Notes under the pieces: model-generated
Seen by the model: the letters and a program-made list of their open reading frames with translations, nothing else
Databases searched by the model: none
Told to the model about the DNA's origin: nothing
Part shown: one piece after another, positions 24,252-32,423 of the stretch
Numbering within the stretch: position 1 is the stretch's first letter
Layout of the letters: every line of letters begins with the position of its first letter
DNA from: a virus
Length of the DNA stretch: 40,014 nucleotides
Reading direction: 5' to 3' (one strand)
IMG/VR virus record: IMGVR_UViG_3300010885_080864
Location: 1 to 40,014 of that record
Position numbers and translations under genes: made by a program

Positions 24252-25064
24252 TTACCAATTAGTTTCGCCAAAAAAATTATTTTTATAATTGCTTTTATCT
24301 TTAGATGTGCGCCTGAGCCCCTCTTCGCATCGCTCAAGATGATCGCAATATTTACAAAGAGGAGATGGCGATGCTAAAAATTGATCTTCTTTTAAGATTT
24401 TTTCAGCATAATCTATATATTTTTGTTTTATTTTTAAAATATCTTCTTTTTCAAATTCTTCAGTAATATACTCAAAATCATGCCTTAGCATGATATAGCT
24501 TGTCCTGACTTTTGTCAATGACGGATCTTCGCTAATCATAACAAACGCATACGTTAACAGCTGGAAGAAATCATTTACAAGATATTTTTTATCTTTTGTG
24601 CTCTTATAGTCAGCCACATGCACAACACCGTCTTTGTCTATTTGAACTCTATCTATAGCGCCATTAAGAGTAATGGTGTCGCTTATTGGCAGATTGAACC
24701 TTTTCTCAACCCCAGTTATATTATCTAGCCCTGATTTATATATCTTTTTAAGATAGCTATGTATTATTTTTTTGCAATCCTCTACGGATTGAGGAGACAT
24801 TTTATCACCATACTCTGCTACTGCTGTTTTATAAGCAATAGACATTTCTTTATTGAAAGGCTGAGTGCTGCCATTCATATAAGCAATATGAAACTCCTCT
24901 AAAACTTTGTGACAAAAAGTTCCAAAAATATGAAAATCCCAAGTTTTTCTTGGGAATTTCTCTATATAAGTAAATTTATATTGCTTTTTGCAATTTAAAA
25001 AAGTTTTAGTTTTAGACACACTTAGCTTTATAAGCTGGTCGGCACTTATTAATTTTTCTGTCAT
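24252..25064 (-). CDS. RecB/Cas4-like PD-(D/E)XK exonuclease with Fe-S cysteines
   Basis: The active site is visible as GAIDRVQI followed by VVHVADYKSTKD, the D...(D/E)xK nuclease motif. HKVLEEFH near residue 52 gives the upstream His. Cys25 (FLNCKKQYKF) and three cysteines near the end (CKYCDHLERC) match the four ligands of the iron-sulfur cluster in Cas4, AddB and related nucleases. No cas1 or CRISPR array is present, so a role in DNA recombination or degradation alongside SbcCD and RecA is more likely than one in CRISPR adaptation. The upstream TTGATATAGAGG box may be its promoter. Confidence 0.88.
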   Translation of the reverse strand: MTEKLISADQLIKLSVSKTKTFLNCKKQYKFTYIEKFPRKTWDFHIFGTFCHKVLEEFHIAYMNGSTQPFNKEMSIAYKTAVAEYGDKMSPQSVEDCKKIIHSYLKKIYKSGLDNITGVEKRFNLPISDTITLNGAIDRVQIDKDGVVHVADYKSTKDKKYLVNDFFQLLTYAFVMISEDPSLTKVRTSYIMLRHDFEYITEEFEKEDILKIKQKYIDYAEKILKEDQFLASPSPLCKYCDHLERCEEGLRRTSKDKSNYKNNFFGETNW

Positions 25065-25126
25065 TTTTTTTGCACTTAACGTTTAATTGTACAGTGCCTC
25101 TATATCAAGGGACGCAAATAATAATA

Positions 25127-26134
25127 TTAAAATAAAATTCTTCTTTTCCATAAAACCCAATTAAATACAAATCCGGCAGTATTAGTGTCTCTGCCATTAA
25201 CCATGCCTGAAAAATTGCCAGGATCTTTATTGGTTGGCTGGTAAGGTTGAGTACTGATTATCCATGATAATGATACACGGTCAAAATAATAATAAGTAAT
25301 ATTTTTTGTTCTTGGATTGTAATGACTTCTTAAGAAACTGCCAGTGGTAGTTTGGTTTTCTAATCCAGTATTCAGGAAATATGCGCCGTCTCTAACAGTC
25401 TCTGGATTTATATTAGTATAATACATCTTATTGATTACTGGCGGCTTTGCAGGATCGTCATTAACGTAATCTTGAAAAATTATAAAAGATTTTGGATTAA
25501 AATATTTATTATTAACATCTGATGTCTCTGGCGGAGGGGTTGGCACTTCTATTGTTACATTACCAGGTAAATTGCCAATCCCTCTGCCAGATTCGCCTTG
25601 TGAGTTTGTAGTAGAATATATTATATTATAATTTTTTGAATTAAATTCTAAATTTGTAAAATTATTAGGGCTTTGGTACCCATCAAAACCATTTGATATT
25701 TGCGGCAATTCTGGGTCGTCTACTATAATTCCTAAATTTCCTGGAGGTCCAGTAAATATTACGTTTGACTGATTATAATCTGAGCCAAATGGAAATTTAG
25801 AATTTGTTGCTACAACATCGTTTGGTTGCTGATTAGTATCGCCTCTATAATATCTTATGTCATTTGTTAAAGCAGGCTCATATATGTTAGTAATAATAGG
25901 AGAAGTGTCAATTCCATTTGTAGCAAAAACTTTTAGAATAATTTCTACATTATTTGAAGGTAGTCTGGATAATAAAATTTTATCAATATAAATTGTAGAG
26001 TCAATAGTTGGGTCGCTACCATCTAAAGTATAAAATATTGCGCTAGGTATATTTGCGGAAATATTAACAAATCTAGGTACCCCAGAAACAATTTGCTCTT
26101 CTGAATCTATTATTGATATATTAATAACTGACAT
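25127..26134 (-). CDS. Virion-like protein with chitobiase-type (CHB_HEX_C) domain
   Basis: Residues about 28-85 contain AIFYTLDGSDPTIDSTIYI and a following beta strand pattern ending in FATNGIDTS. This is the signature of the C-terminal Ig-like domain of chitobiase, which occurs in many surface and phage tail proteins. The remaining 250 residues are rich in Asn, Pro, Gly and Tyr, as in tail fibre or neck-decoration proteins. They contain IYEPALTNDIRYYRGDTNQQ and end in FVFNWVLWKRRILF. A role in virion attachment is inferred. The gene is isolated between the RecB-like nuclease and small unknown genes, rather than inside a tail operon. Confidence 0.8.
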   Translation of the reverse strand: MSVINISIIDSEEQIVSGVPRFVNISANIPSAIFYTLDGSDPTIDSTIYIDKILLSRLPSNNVEIILKVFATNGIDTSPIITNIYEPALTNDIRYYRGDTNQQPNDVVATNSKFPFGSDYNQSNVIFTGPPGNLGIIVDDPELPQISNGFDGYQSPNNFTNLEFNSKNYNIIYSTTNSQGESGRGIGNLPGNVTIEVPTPPPETSDVNNKYFNPKSFIIFQDYVNDDPAKPPVINKMYYTNINPETVRDGAYFLNTGLENQTTTGSFLRSHYNPRTKNITYYYFDRVSLSWIISTQPYQPTNKDPGNFSGMVNGRDTNTAGFVFNWVLWKRRILF

Positions 26135-26177
26135 GTGAAATCTTTTATACTAAATAATAGTATGTTAAAATAATAGT

Positions 26178-26492
26178 TTAAACAATATTTAAAAATTTTA
26201 AATTTTTTTCAGTTATTTTTTTCTTTAATGATATTCTATATATTTTATGAGCTATTTTCCTGAAACTATAGGCAATTTCTAGATATTGCTCTTTATTTTC
26301 GGATCTGTAAGCAGCTAAAAATTTATCATAATAATTTAATAATTCAATATGAGGCAACATTACTTTATTATTGCCTTCACGTATATTTATTAATATATTT
26401 AAACAATAGGCTACGAGAAAACGGTTAAATTTTTCTTGACCCATTTTATTATATTTATCAATAATTTCTTTCTTTAATAGAACATTACTCAT
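26178..26492 (-). CDS. Unknown 104-aa basic protein
   Basis: A small, lysine-rich helical protein (KEIIDKYNKMGQEKFNRFLV, HKIYRISLKKKITEKNLKFL). The upstream spacer is very AT-rich, with a TATAAT-like box. No family is recognised. It lies between the virion-like gene and dNMP kinase. Confidence 0.7.
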   Translation of the reverse strand: MSNVLLKKEIIDKYNKMGQEKFNRFLVAYCLNILINIREGNNKVMLPHIELLNYYDKFLAAYRSENKEQYLEIAYSFRKIAHKIYRISLKKKITEKNLKFLNIV

Positions 26493-26519
26493 ATATTATA
26501 TGCTATATTATAGTTTTAA

Positions 26520-27116
26520 TTATGTAAATTTTTTATATAAAAAAGGTATTATAGTATTAATATTATTTTTAAGATTTTCAATAGATCCATTATTATCTAT
26601 AATAGAATCAAATTGATCATTTTTTATTCCGTCCTGATCTGTCTCTGTATTATGATTTAATTTAAGAGAAGACTCTCTAATTATTTTAATAAAATAAAAA
26701 TTCTCTTGTTTTAAAAATTTAAGTTCATTTAGTCGGCGAGTATCTGAAACAATTACTGTTTCTATTCCATCATGTCCTGAAAATGAGTTTATCTTTAATA
26801 AGACTTCATTTAATTTTTCAACCCATATATCAGGATTATAACTCCTGCCAAGCTCTCCTAGATCAATTAAGCTATCTCTATATGTTAATGGCTTTCCATT
26901 TTTAAATGCTTTTGGTATAATATGGCTCCTAAGATTTGATGGACCAAACAAACATTCTTTATTTGCTTCCGTAAACATTGTTAGCACCATTTCTTTGATA
27001 GGATCGGCAAATGCGATTGACCTGTAATGCCGAGATATGTTAGATCCTAACATATTAGCCACTGTATTTTTACCGCTGTTTGCCTTGCCAACCAAAGCTA
27101 TCTTGTATTTTAACAT
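26520..27116 (-). CDS. Deoxynucleoside monophosphate kinase, T4 gp1-like
   Basis: The P-loop is ALVGKANSGKNTVANML. The segments IAFADPIKEMVLTMF, TYRDSLIDLGELGRSYNPDI and VIVSDTRRLNELKFLK match phage dNMP kinases. These enzymes phosphorylate dNMPs to supply dNTPs for replication and are common in large phages. I chose ATG 27116 because it overlaps the sbcC stop as TAATG and has GGAG at a good distance. A TTG two codons earlier is possible. The protein is 198 aa. It is co-transcribed with sbcC and sbcD. Confidence 0.88.
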   Translation of the reverse strand: MLKYKIALVGKANSGKNTVANMLGSNISRHYRSIAFADPIKEMVLTMFTEANKECLFGPSNLRSHIIPKAFKNGKPLTYRDSLIDLGELGRSYNPDIWVEKLNEVLLKINSFSGHDGIETVIVSDTRRLNELKFLKQENFYFIKIIRESSLKLNHNTETDQDGIKNDQFDSIIDNNGSIENLKNNINTIIPFLYKKFT

Positions 27117-29323
27117 TACCAACTCTCCACTACTTTAGCTCGTGAAGTACCATTAATATCTTGCTCTACTAAAATGCCATTATTAAATTTTTGTTTCATT
27201 CTATCATTGTGAGTTATCACAAGAATAGTAAAATCTTTTTGAAAAAATTTAATTATATCATATAGTGCATCAATCCCAGCCTTATCTAATGGCTGATCTA
27301 TTTCATCTAATAATAGTATTTTTATATCAGCACCCATAGTCTTTTGTAAAAGAAATGACAGCCCAAGTTTTAAACTAAAAGTTACAATAATTTTCATCGC
27401 GCCTGATAGCTGCTCATAATCCCTTTGTTTACCATTTAGTAGGTACTGAATATCTAGGGTATCATCTTGTGTGCCGTCATTTTTTGTCTTCTCAATAGCA
27501 AAAGACAGTTGTAACCCTGGTCTTAATTGAGATAAAAGGTTATTTGTTTCCACCTGCAAATCATCTAACATATTTTGTATTATTACTGCCGGTATTCCGT
27601 AAGATCCAAAAGAATCTATTACTAAAGGATAAATCGATAATTTTTCCACAAGAGAATTATTTTCTTTTAATAATTCATTTGATTTTTGCATATCATTATT
27701 TTTTTGCTCTAATATATGCGAGTGTACCGATTTGTCATTAGTTAATTTTGCAATAGATAATGATATTTGATCAATTTCAAATTGATAATTTTTTTTATCA
27801 CTAAGCATTTTGATAAGAGATACATCAAGTTCTTTTAGCTCAGTATCATTTTGATTATTTAATAATTTTTTATTTTCTAGTAAAATTATTTCATTATCTT
27901 CTAATGATTTTTTATAAGACATAATATTTCTATTGTAATCATCATAAATAGATTTATTCTCTATAAATTTTTCTTCAAAAGATTTTAAATCACTATTTAT
28001 TTTTAATAATAATTTTATATTATTTTCAATTACGCTTATATTTTGTATTGACTCATCACATTTTTGTTTTAAAGACTTATTATCTTCATTTATTTTTTTA
28101 TTTTGAGTAGAAAGAGTCTCAATTTCTAATTGAATTTCTGATTTACATTTTTCTGTATGATCTTTATTTAGTTCTTGCTTGCAATGTTTGCAACTTGCTA
28201 ATGAATCATTAATTGTAAAGAATTTTAATTGATTATTTAATTCATTGATTTTATCTATATTATTTTTAATAATAAAATTATTATTTAATAATATTTTTTT
28301 ATTTTCTTCTAAAGAAGACTTAATGTCATCTAATTTATCAAAATTAGATATATTTATTTTTTCTTTATTTTCTTTTAGAGATTTCAGTTCATTAACTATT
28401 TCTTTTGATTGTGATGCAATTTTAGACTTTTTAGCCGTTAATGATTCAATTGAATTTTTTAACCCAACAATAATTTCAGAGATTGATTTTATTGTTTTTA
28501 TAGTAGATGACTGGTCACTCCTGATTGAATTAATTTTTAAATTAATTATGTTATAGTCAGTATTATTTTTTTCTAATTTAATCTTTAAATTAGATAAGTT
28601 TTTATCGCCTTCTATAATAAAAGAATTTAATTCATTTAATCTATCGTTAATGATAGTAATTTCTTTTTCACAGTCTCCTAGAGTCTCTATAATTATTTTA
28701 TTTTTATCAAATTTTTTTGAAATAGAATTATATTTATCTTTTGCGATCTTTTCTAATTTTGAGTAAACTGATAGTTGAAGTGCCTCTTTTAATATTTGCT
28801 TTCTTTTTTCTGGCGTAGCAGTTGTTAGTCCGGACATATCATTCTGCGCAAAATGAACCGTACTTATAAAAGATTTATAATTTAATTTAATTAAATTATT
28901 AATATCTTTTTCTGTATCTATGGCTCTCCTGCTGGTCTTATTGTCCCATAACAAATTATCAGTATCAAAAATATGAGCGTTATCTGATTCTACTGAATTT
29001 CTCTCATAAAATGATAAATCAGATATAGATGATTTTTTTGTTCTTGATCTAGTTATCCTATAAGTTTTATTATCTATAAAAAAATCAAAAATAATTTTGC
29101 AAAAATTACTATCTTCTTTAATTATTTTTTCTAAATTTGCATTTGAATGATTAAATAAAACATATTCAATTGCTTTGAAAATAGTAGTCTTGCCAACTCC
29201 ATTAGAGTACAAGTCATTGCCTTCTACTTTTCCAATAATAACGGCAGAGTTAAAAGACGTGAAATCTATCTCGCTCTTTTCATAGCACATAAAATTTTCA
29301 ATAAATAATTTAATTGGTTTCAA
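27116..29323 (-). CDS. sbcC: SbcC/Rad50-like recombination ATPase (T4 gp46-like)
   Basis: Walker A is visible in LYSNGVGKTTIFKAIEYVLF, and Walker B in ILLLDEIDQPLDKAG. SGAMKIIVTFSLKLGL matches the ABC signature region. Between the two ends lies about 400 residues of coiled coil, broken by a zinc hook CKHC at 378-381. The two ATP-binding halves and hook make a Rad50-type machine that with SbcD processes DNA ends and hairpins. At 735 aa it is shorter than bacterial SbcC (about 1050) and nearer the length of T4 gp46. Two bases separate it from sbcD. Confidence 0.93.
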   Translation of the reverse strand: MKPIKLFIENFMCYEKSEIDFTSFNSAVIIGKVEGNDLYSNGVGKTTIFKAIEYVLFNHSNANLEKIIKEDSNFCKIIFDFFIDNKTYRITRSRTKKSSISDLSFYERNSVESDNAHIFDTDNLLWDNKTSRRAIDTEKDINNLIKLNYKSFISTVHFAQNDMSGLTTATPEKRKQILKEALQLSVYSKLEKIAKDKYNSISKKFDKNKIIIETLGDCEKEITIINDRLNELNSFIIEGDKNLSNLKIKLEKNNTDYNIINLKINSIRSDQSSTIKTIKSISEIIVGLKNSIESLTAKKSKIASQSKEIVNELKSLKENKEKINISNFDKLDDIKSSLEENKKILLNNNFIIKNNIDKINELNNQLKFFTINDSLASCKHCKQELNKDHTEKCKSEIQLEIETLSTQNKKINEDNKSLKQKCDESIQNISVIENNIKLLLKINSDLKSFEEKFIENKSIYDDYNRNIMSYKKSLEDNEIILLENKKLLNNQNDTELKELDVSLIKMLSDKKNYQFEIDQISLSIAKLTNDKSVHSHILEQKNNDMQKSNELLKENNSLVEKLSIYPLVIDSFGSYGIPAVIIQNMLDDLQVETNNLLSQLRPGLQLSFAIEKTKNDGTQDDTLDIQYLLNGKQRDYEQLSGAMKIIVTFSLKLGLSFLLQKTMGADIKILLLDEIDQPLDKAGIDALYDIIKFFQKDFTILVITHNDRMKQKFNNGILVEQDINGTSRAKVVESW

Positions 29324-29325
29324 GA

Positions 29326-30504
29326 TTAATCCTTAACTTCATTTTTAAATTCTGAATAAACTTCGGAAGCCAATTCTATAAATATGTTTCTATTTTTTTC
29401 TTCAATAAAAGTATCAGAATATAGTTTAATAGCCGACATTTCTGTGACAGATTTAAATATATCCTGCCCTTCTTTTTTTATAAAATTAATTTTTTTATTT
29501 TCTGAAAAATTAGAAATATTAAATACTCCCTTATCATATAGGCATTTTTCTATTATTTTTTTATCTATCGATAATAGATCTGCCGAAGACAGTGAGACCT
29601 CTAATTTAATTATTGATTTATTAAAATCTTTTATTTCAGATAATTTATCAATTACATAAGCTGTTGTATTTTCCGTATCTTTTGGAACTACAATTGTTAT
29701 TTTCTTTAGGTTTCTTGTTGGTATTTTTTTTGTTAAAAAATGACCGTCATTATATATGATGATATTTTTTTCTTGCTCAGTCTCGCCATAATTAGAAATG
29801 TCCATACTTCCTATATGCGCAATGTGAGGCTTGTCGCACATAACCTGGGGCTTGTGAACATGACCCATCCATACATAGTCATATCCTGCAAACATGTCTA
29901 GCGGGCACATTAATTCATTAGCCATGTCATCTATTTCATCGCCCATAGGTATAGACCCCTCAAGACATAAATGACCAACAACTATTTTTTTATATGTCAA
30001 AGGTATTGATGACAATTCATAATTTATGATATCTCTTAATAATATAATAGCGTCAGAATTATTTTGACAATTAAATGATTTTCTATCTCTGAAAGGAATT
30101 AAAGTAAAAGCTGAATTATTTATAAATAAAGTATCAATGTTTTTATAAACATTAATATTCTCTATCTCTGCTTCAGAAATAATATCCAGTGGAGATGTAT
30201 AAAAATTTCCAGATCTTAAGATATCATGATTACCAATGATAATATGAACTTTAATATTATTTGATTGGCATTTTTTCGCCCAAGAAATAAATAAAGATAT
30301 TAAATGTGGCGCTGGCTTAGGATCCTCAAAAACATCTCCTGTCACTATAATATCAGATACATTTTCATCAATTGCTTGCTCTAAAGTCCAATCTAATAAA
30401 TTGATCTGGTCAACTGTCCTGCTATTTAGTGATGCTCCTATGCCAATCTTTCCCAAAGATTGGGAGGCTCCTAAATGCGGATCGCCAAGAATTAAAATTG
30501 ACAT
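29326..30504 (-). CDS. sbcD: SbcD/Mre11-like nuclease (T4 gp47-like)
   Basis: The metallophosphoesterase motifs appear in order: GDPHLG, GDVFEDP, GNHD, a GHLCLEG segment, and GHVHKP. These bind two metal ions and cut DNA. The C-terminal 120 residues form the capping and SbcC-binding region. At 392 aa it is a normal length. The start overlaps the end of the primase zinc-domain gene by 13 bases, and the stop is two bases from sbcC, so nuclease and ATPase are made from one message. Confidence 0.93.
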   Translation of the reverse strand: MSILILGDPHLGASQSLGKIGIGASLNSRTVDQINLLDWTLEQAIDENVSDIIVTGDVFEDPKPAPHLISLFISWAKKCQSNNIKVHIIIGNHDILRSGNFYTSPLDIISEAEIENINVYKNIDTLFINNSAFTLIPFRDRKSFNCQNNSDAIILLRDIINYELSSIPLTYKKIVVGHLCLEGSIPMGDEIDDMANELMCPLDMFAGYDYVWMGHVHKPQVMCDKPHIAHIGSMDISNYGETEQEKNIIIYNDGHFLTKKIPTRNLKKITIVVPKDTENTTAYVIDKLSEIKDFNKSIIKLEVSLSSADLLSIDKKIIEKCLYDKGVFNISNFSENKKINFIKKEGQDIFKSVTEMSAIKLYSDTFIEEKNRNIFIELASEVYSEFKNEVKD

Positions 30505-31115
30505 AATATTTCGTCTATCCTATCTTTAATTTTTAAGATTGTGCTTTTTAATGCTTTAACATCTAAATCATATTTATTATTTAGTTTATCAAAAACATAA
30601 GTAGTATCTTCTATTTTATCAAGAGCCTCTTTATTATTTTTATAATATATAATTTTTTCATGAATAAAAAAAGAAAAATCAATTAATAATTGATTTTTCT
30701 CTAATTGAAAGTTATTGTTAATATTAACAATGTTTTGTATTTCTTCGGACCCAAATGATTCTATTATTTTGGTCGCTGCTTTTATCCTACCAATGTTTTC
30801 TATGTTTGATACAAAGTCAACTGGCAAGGTGCCTATTTTACATCCAAAACAATAAAATGAATTTGTTTCCGGATAAAAATAAAAAGATGGGCTACTTTCT
30901 CTTCCGCTTTTATGATTTAAAAATGGGCAAACGCATTTTCTATTATCAATATTTATATTATATAAATTGAATATTTTCAATAAATCTATTGAATTGGCTT
31001 CATTTATTAAATTCTTGTTATCTGAGATGCCTGAAGTAATTGATTGAGAATCTCCATCTTCCCACTGTATTTCGCCGTAGCCAGAGTGTCTTTTTCCATT
31101 TGATAGTAAGCACAT
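30492..31115 (-). CDS. DnaG-type zinc-binding domain protein (primase zinc subunit)
   Basis: The segment CPFLNHKSGRESSPSFYFYP, continuing to FYCFGCKIG, is the CHC2 zinc domain of DnaG: Cys63, His68, Cys89 and Cys92 are the expected ligands. The preceding SIDLLKIFNLYNI matches the first helix of the family. No catalytic TOPRIM domain is present; that lies in a separate gene at 10621-11382. In DnaG this domain reads template sequence and starts primers. The 38-residue N-terminal extension contains SGYGEIQWEDGDS, close to the SSB N-terminus YGEISWDDEVS. Only ATG 31115 gives a complete extension. Most of the extension overlaps a 59-aa ORF in another frame. Confidence 0.85.
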   Translation of the reverse strand: MCLLSNGKRHSGYGEIQWEDGDSQSITSGISDNKNLINEANSIDLLKIFNLYNINIDNRKCVCPFLNHKSGRESSPSFYFYPETNSFYCFGCKIGTLPVDFVSNIENIGRIKAATKIIESFGSEEIQNIVNINNNFQLEKNQLLIDFSFFIHEKIIYYKNNKEALDKIEDTTYVFDKLNNKYDLDVKALKSTILKIKDRIDEILCQF

Positions 31116-31186
31116 AATTGCGAATACTCCGAATACTTTTCTTTTTCTTTAGAAATTAATTCCAATATTAAATCTCTGTCTATCAT
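31007..31186 (-). CDS. Small helical ORF overlapping the primase zinc-domain gene
   Basis: Starting at ATG 31186, four bases after the upstream stop, this frame encodes 59 aa: MIDRDLILELISKEKEKYSE, then helical sequence with KYSGKMEILNQLLQ, ending ITRI and TAA. AAGGCGAG lies about 10 bases before the start. Its last 109 bases overlap the start of the primase zinc-domain gene in a different frame. Both frames look coding, since the other carries YGEIQWED. The composition is that of a small phage helical protein. It is not recognised. Confidence 0.55.
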   Translation of the reverse strand: MIDRDLILELISKEKEKYSEYSQLCAYYQMEKDTLATAKYSGKMEILNQLLQASQITRI

Positions 31187-31189
31187 AGA

Positions 31190-31666
31190 TTATACACTCG
31201 CCTTGTCTTTGGCAATAGCTTCGAGCTTTTCTTCAAGAAGTAAAATTCTTGATTCCAATTGTACGTAATTAAAATCTAAATTATTAATCCTATCTCTTTG
31301 AATAAGGCATGCTTTTAATAGAAGCGCCACTAATCCAGTGGCTCCCATAGACTCTTTTTCATTTTCGTCTTCATTCATTTCAATACATAATTTTATTAGA
31401 GATTCTAAAATATCTCTTTCTACATCTAATTGAAATACGTTTTTGTTTTTGACTAGAGATTTATCATCTAATATTTTCCTAAAATTTGATGATAATTCAG
31501 CTGCCCTCAAAGCATATTCTGCCGATTTGCCCTGCATATCAGAAATATTTTTTTCAAAATCTTGCTGAGAGACGTCATTTTTTTTTATAAAAATAGATTT
31601 ATCATTATTTATTTTTAAAGATTTTTTATTTGGCGCTTGCTGAGACTCTTCTTCATCGAAAGGCAT
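31190..31666 (-). CDS. Unknown coiled-coil-like protein
   Basis: I chose ATG 31666 (MPFDEEES), preceded by AAGGAT, which leaves a 10-base gap to the upstream gene. A start at 31741 would overlap that gene. The 158-aa protein is helical, with RDILESLIKLCIEMNEDENE and a C-terminal heptad-like stretch (YVQLESRILLLEEKLEAIAK). No family is recognised. A role as a structural or adaptor protein is possible. Confidence 0.75.
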   Translation of the reverse strand: MPFDEEESQQAPNKKSLKINNDKSIFIKKNDVSQQDFEKNISDMQGKSAEYALRAAELSSNFRKILDDKSLVKNKNVFQLDVERDILESLIKLCIEMNEDENEKESMGATGLVALLLKACLIQRDRINNLDFNYVQLESRILLLEEKLEAIAKDKASV

Positions 31667-31676
31667 GATTTTATCC

Positions 31677-32090
31677 TTATTTACCCTGAATAAATATGGC
31701 TGGCTTTTCCGAAACGTAAGATTCTGATTTAGATTCCGCATGTTTTACAATAATGTATTTATCTTGTTTCTCAACAATATAAGATGATGATATTGCATTT
31801 TCTAATGCTGGAAGAAACCCCGCTACACCAGATGTCAAATATAATTCCTTTTCATTTAAAGGAATGACTTTACAATGCATGTGTACTTTTTGATTTGGCA
31901 GAGAATATAAATTTAAATCTAGATTTTTTATTTCTTCCCATATATTATGGGTAGGTGACGATGCCACTGCTGATAATTCAGTTACTTTACCCGCTGACAT
32001 TACTAATGGGCTAAAATTTTTAGTCTCATCAGTAGTAGCAGTAGAATTAGTTTTAGGATCAACATTTTTTTCCATTTTATTATCTCTCAT
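31677..32090 (-). CDS. Unknown 137-aa protein
   Basis: A small protein with a disordered N-terminus (KNVDPKTNSTATTDETK), then an alpha/beta region (QKVHMHCKVIPLNEKELYL, YIIVKHAESKSESYV). The start may instead be 32075 (MEKNVD), which has GAGAG at a better distance. Upstream lies the 16-base promoter-like box shared with the bS21 gene. No family is recognised. Confidence 0.7.
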   Translation of the reverse strand: MRDNKMEKNVDPKTNSTATTDETKNFSPLVMSAGKVTELSAVASSPTHNIWEEIKNLDLNLYSLPNQKVHMHCKVIPLNEKELYLTSGVAGFLPALENAISSSYIVEKQDKYIIVKHAESKSESYVSEKPAIFIQGK

Positions 32091-32124
32091 TTCTTTCTTT
32101 TTATGTTTGTATGAAAACGCGTAT

Positions 32125-32140
32125 AATCAATATATATCAG
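32125..32140 (-). promoter_or_regulatory. Candidate promoter box CTGATATATATTGATT
   Basis: The minus strand reads CTGATATATATTGATT 35 bases before ATG 32090. The same 16 bases recur exactly before the bS21 gene at 35542-35557. TGATATATA resembles an extended -10 element. It overlaps the end of the thioredoxin-like gene and lies beside an inverted repeat (TCAGACATATATCTGA). Confidence 0.55.
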
Positions 32141-32423
32141 ATATATGTCTGATCATTTCATTGCGACTTACAATATTTTTTAATCTTAATTTTTCTTTTT
32201 TGTTTTTAAAAAATAAAATTGTTGGAATTGATTGTAAATCATATATTTTAATATATTCTTTAAATTTTTCTATATTTATAAAATAAATATTTATATTTTT
32301 AATTTCTAAAAAAATAGATTTTATTTTTTTATGAATAAAATTATCATTTATATAAAAATATAAAATACAGTTGTCAATTTTTAAATCTTTAAAATCACCA
32401 AGAAATATTATTTCCCGTGACAT
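32127..32423 (-). CDS. Thioredoxin-fold protein without CxxC
   Basis: The segment LQSIPTILFFKNKKEKLRL is the conserved cis-proline strand-turn of thioredoxins. The preceding helix and strand order (ILYFYINDNFIHKKIKSIFL) fits the fold. The place where CxxC should sit (near residues 26-30) has no cysteine pair, so redox activity is unlikely. It may act as a binding or structural protein, as do other inactive thioredoxin-like phage proteins. It is 98 aa. Its start overlaps the end of the peptide deformylase gene by 16 bases. Confidence 0.7.
   Translation of the reverse strand: MSREIIFLGDFKDLKIDNCILYFYINDNFIHKKIKSIFLEIKNINIYFINIEKFKEYIKIYDLQSIPTILFFKNKKEKLRLKNIVSRNEMIRHISDIY

Noticed and set aside
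24252-25064. Cas4 of a CRISPR system
   Set aside because: The nuclease and Fe-S cysteines match the wider RecB/AddB/Cas4 group, but no cas1, cas2 or repeat-spacer array is present in the window.
28245-28556. Plus-strand ORF of 103 codons
   Set aside because: It lies antisense inside the coiled-coil part of SbcC. Its Phe/Leu/Ile-rich product is what the reverse strand of Lys/Glu/Asn codons gives.
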